The position numbers and the translations under genes are program-made. Positions 23,039 to 24,357 of a DNA stretch of 24,357 nucleotides are shown piece after piece. Below the pieces are notes generated by a model. The model was not told where the DNA came from and searched no databases. It saw nothing but the letters and a program-made list of their open reading frames with translations. Source of the DNA: Helicobacter sp. (GTDB taxonomy: Bacteria > Campylobacterota > Campylobacteria > Campylobacterales > Helicobacteraceae). Within the stretch, counting starts at the first letter, position 1. Each line of letters starts with the position of its first letter. Where the stretch lies: contig NZ_JAIEFA010000016.1 in assembly GCF_029067145.1 (NCBI RefSeq), positions 1 through 24,357 on the forward strand, written 5' to 3'.

Positions 23039-23818
23039 CTATACCTTTCTTGCGCTCCAACAACGTGTCGTGTATTTGATGTCAAATTCTTGAGGGAGAA
23101 CTTCTCGCATTTTTGCAGTGATTTTATCAAAAATCTCTTGTCCTTCTTTAGTCTCTAAATCCCAATAAGGATTTTTCACGCTTTGCCACGCTAAGATATA
23201 GTTTTCTAAGCTTTGGTGAAAATAAAAATCTTCTTCAATATAGATAATATTATCAAAAAGCTCTTTATGTGCTTCAATAATTGGGCGTTGGTCTTCGCGT
23301 CTCACACCTCTTGTGTAGTTTGGCACGATGGAGAGAATCGCATTTTCTGCCTTTTGCTGAATGGGGTCGTTTAAGTCTCTGTGATTCCACATACACGAAA
23401 AGTATCCATTGCCTTTAAGCAGTCTATGCGCTTCTTTTAACGCCTCTGTCCTATCCATTACATTAAAGCTACTTCCAAAGGTTACCCAATCAAAACTGCC
23501 GCTTTGCAATGTGGAATCCACGCCCGTAGCCCTTACCCACTCAATTTTTGCACCTTTTGTGCGCTCTATACCAATTTCACGCATTGCGTCATTTGGCTCC
23601 ACGCTCACCACTTCACAACCTCTCTCTAAAAGCATAATGCTTAGATTCCCTGTCCCTGCGCCAATATCTGCGACTTTCAAAGCTTTCTCACTCTCGCCTT
23701 TAGCCAAAGTGATAAGCATATCAATCGTTTTGGGCGCATAATTTGGGCGGTAGCTGTAATATTTTGCGTGTTTGGTGTAATCCCATACTTGTTCTACGAT
23801 TCTCTTGTTCTCTTGCAT
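23039..23818 (-). CDS. class I SAM-dependent methyltransferase (Cj1419-like)
   Basis: 259 residues. The N-terminal Rossmann methyltransferase domain has VADIGAGTGNLSIML (49-63, SAM motif I), CEVVSVEPNDAMREI with the acidic ribose contact, and FDWVTFGSSFNVMD. LLKGNGYFSCMWNHRDLNDP follows. The C-terminal third (SVKNPYWDLETKEG, ending in RCWSARK) is shared in pattern with the next gene upstream. In C. jejuni the two methyltransferases Cj1419 and Cj1420 lie just before the glutamine kinase gene and are proposed to O-methylate the phosphoramidate. I infer that role from position; motifs alone would allow any small-molecule substrate. ATG at 23818 has AAGGA seven bases before. A ~400-bp repeat-rich gap separates it from the kinase-like gene. 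Confidence 0.88.
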   Translation of the reverse strand: MQENKRIVEQVWDYTKHAKYYSYRPNYAPKTIDMLITLAKGESEKALKVADIGAGTGNLSIMLLERGCEVVSVEPNDAMREIGIERTKGAKIEWVRATGVDSTLQSGSFDWVTFGSSFNVMDRTEALKEAHRLLKGNGYFSCMWNHRDLNDPIQQKAENAILSIVPNYTRGVRREDQRPIIEAHKELFDNIIYIEEDFYFHQSLENYILAWQSVKNPYWDLETKEGQEIFDKITAKMREVLPQEFDIKYTTRCWSARKV

Positions 23819-23880
23819 TGTTGTTTCCTTTTAAAGTTGCCCAATGCAAGAGACAAGAAAAGATTACCTAGAGCCTCCTT

Positions 23881-24260
23881 TTAGCTTTTGTTGGACTTTC
23901 TAGCCGTCCAAGCGCGAATCTTATAAGGAATCTCTAAAGTCTCTAATCCCGAGATTTTGGATTCTATCATTTCCAAAATCTTTTTCCATCTTTGCTCCCC
24001 TGCTTGGGCTTGTATATCATTTACAGAATGCCACGCCCCAAGATAACGCGCCTTGTCCATTATCTCTATGTAGTCGCATTCCATAAAAAAGCAGTCTGTA
24101 AAATCCCCTGTGGAGACGAGGATTTCCTCCCATTTTTTCACATTTTGCGTCCCGCTACTCACTCTAGCAAGCTCTGGAACAATATTCTTAATCTCTTGTT
24201 CAATCTCATAAAATACTGAACCCTCTAGGATATTTCTAGGATTCCATATAGCAGTGAAAT
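23881..24260 (-). CDS. C-terminal part of a second SAM methyltransferase (Cj1420-like), 5' end missing
   Basis: The frame is open from the start of the terminal G run to the stop at 23881. A GTG at 24162 could be called as a start, but the frame continues upstream with F-T-A-I-W-N-P-R-N-I-L, aligning to YFSCMWNHRDL of the downstream methyltransferase. VPELARV matches VPNYTRGV, and the end, IRAWTARK, matches TRCWSARK. This is therefore the truncated C-terminal ~125 residues of a paralogous methyltransferase; motif I lies beyond the contig end. It lies 62 bp before the other methyltransferase gene. Role in phosphoramidate O-methylation is inferred from order. Confidence 0.75.

Positions 24261-24357
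<97 letters not shown>

Noticed and set aside
24162..24162. A complete small gene starting at the GTG at 24162
   Set aside because: The frame stays open upstream and aligns with the neighbouring methyltransferase, so this is a truncated larger gene.

Overview
The window looks like one end of a draft contig from a Helicobacter-like member of the Campylobacterota. The DNA is AT-rich. Gene order is compact, with many Shine-Dalgarno sites of the AAGGA type close to starts. The window carries a DUF3972-type gene, G-tract phase-variable glycosyltransferases and a set of genes otherwise best known from Campylobacter jejuni capsule loci. The last ~97 bases are an almost pure G run that is probably a sequencing or assembly artefact at the contig end.

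Positions 97-6100 (all minus strand) form a housekeeping block, probably one operon. It runs corC/hlyC-type CNNM protein, a small Trp-rich membrane protein, purE, a DUF3972 protein and a DUF89 damage-control phosphatase. An NhaC/YuiF-like antiporter and kdsD/kpsF (arabinose-5-phosphate isomerase, the Kdo pathway) follow. Positions 6143-7290 hold a dispersed inverted-repeat element and two small unrecognised paralogue-like genes that share the same C-terminal motif. Positions 7373-8147 hold a self-contained GIY-YIG protein with its own promoter and terminator. Positions 8269-12706 are topA, a PNPOx-like flavin protein, bioB and a YihY-family membrane protein, transcribed in tight tandem on the minus strand. 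Then come a gene-free stretch with a degenerate copy of the repeat, and cysQ.

Positions 14000-24260 are a surface-glycan locus. On the plus strand, a two-domain GT2 fusion is interrupted at a G9 tract and followed by a GT4 gene whose start overlaps its stop. On the minus strand, converging on them and read right to left, are two SAM methyltransferases (the first truncated by the contig end), a repeat-rich gap with a promoter, a PEP-synthase-like ATP-grasp/phosphohistidine enzyme, a class I glutamine-amidotransferase-like hydrolase and a nucleotidyltransferase. A GT2 gene interrupted at a G8 tract and a GT8 gene come last.

The order methyltransferase, methyltransferase, PEP-synthase-like, amidotransferase-like, nucleotidyltransferase matches C. 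jejuni Cj1420-Cj1416. That set makes the activated O-methyl phosphoramidate (MeOPN) used to decorate capsule: glutamine kinase, gamma-glutamyl-CDP-amidate hydrolase, CTP:phosphoglutamine cytidylyltransferase and methyltransferases. I infer that this organism makes a phosphoramidate-type glycan modification. The position of the Cj1415-type kinase is taken by a phase-variable glycosyltransferase, and a cysQ-type 3'-nucleotidase lies nearby. This pathway, in what looks like an LPS/LOS-type glycosyltransferase neighbourhood, is the most interesting content here. Function assignments rest on motifs and gene order read by eye; no database search was run.
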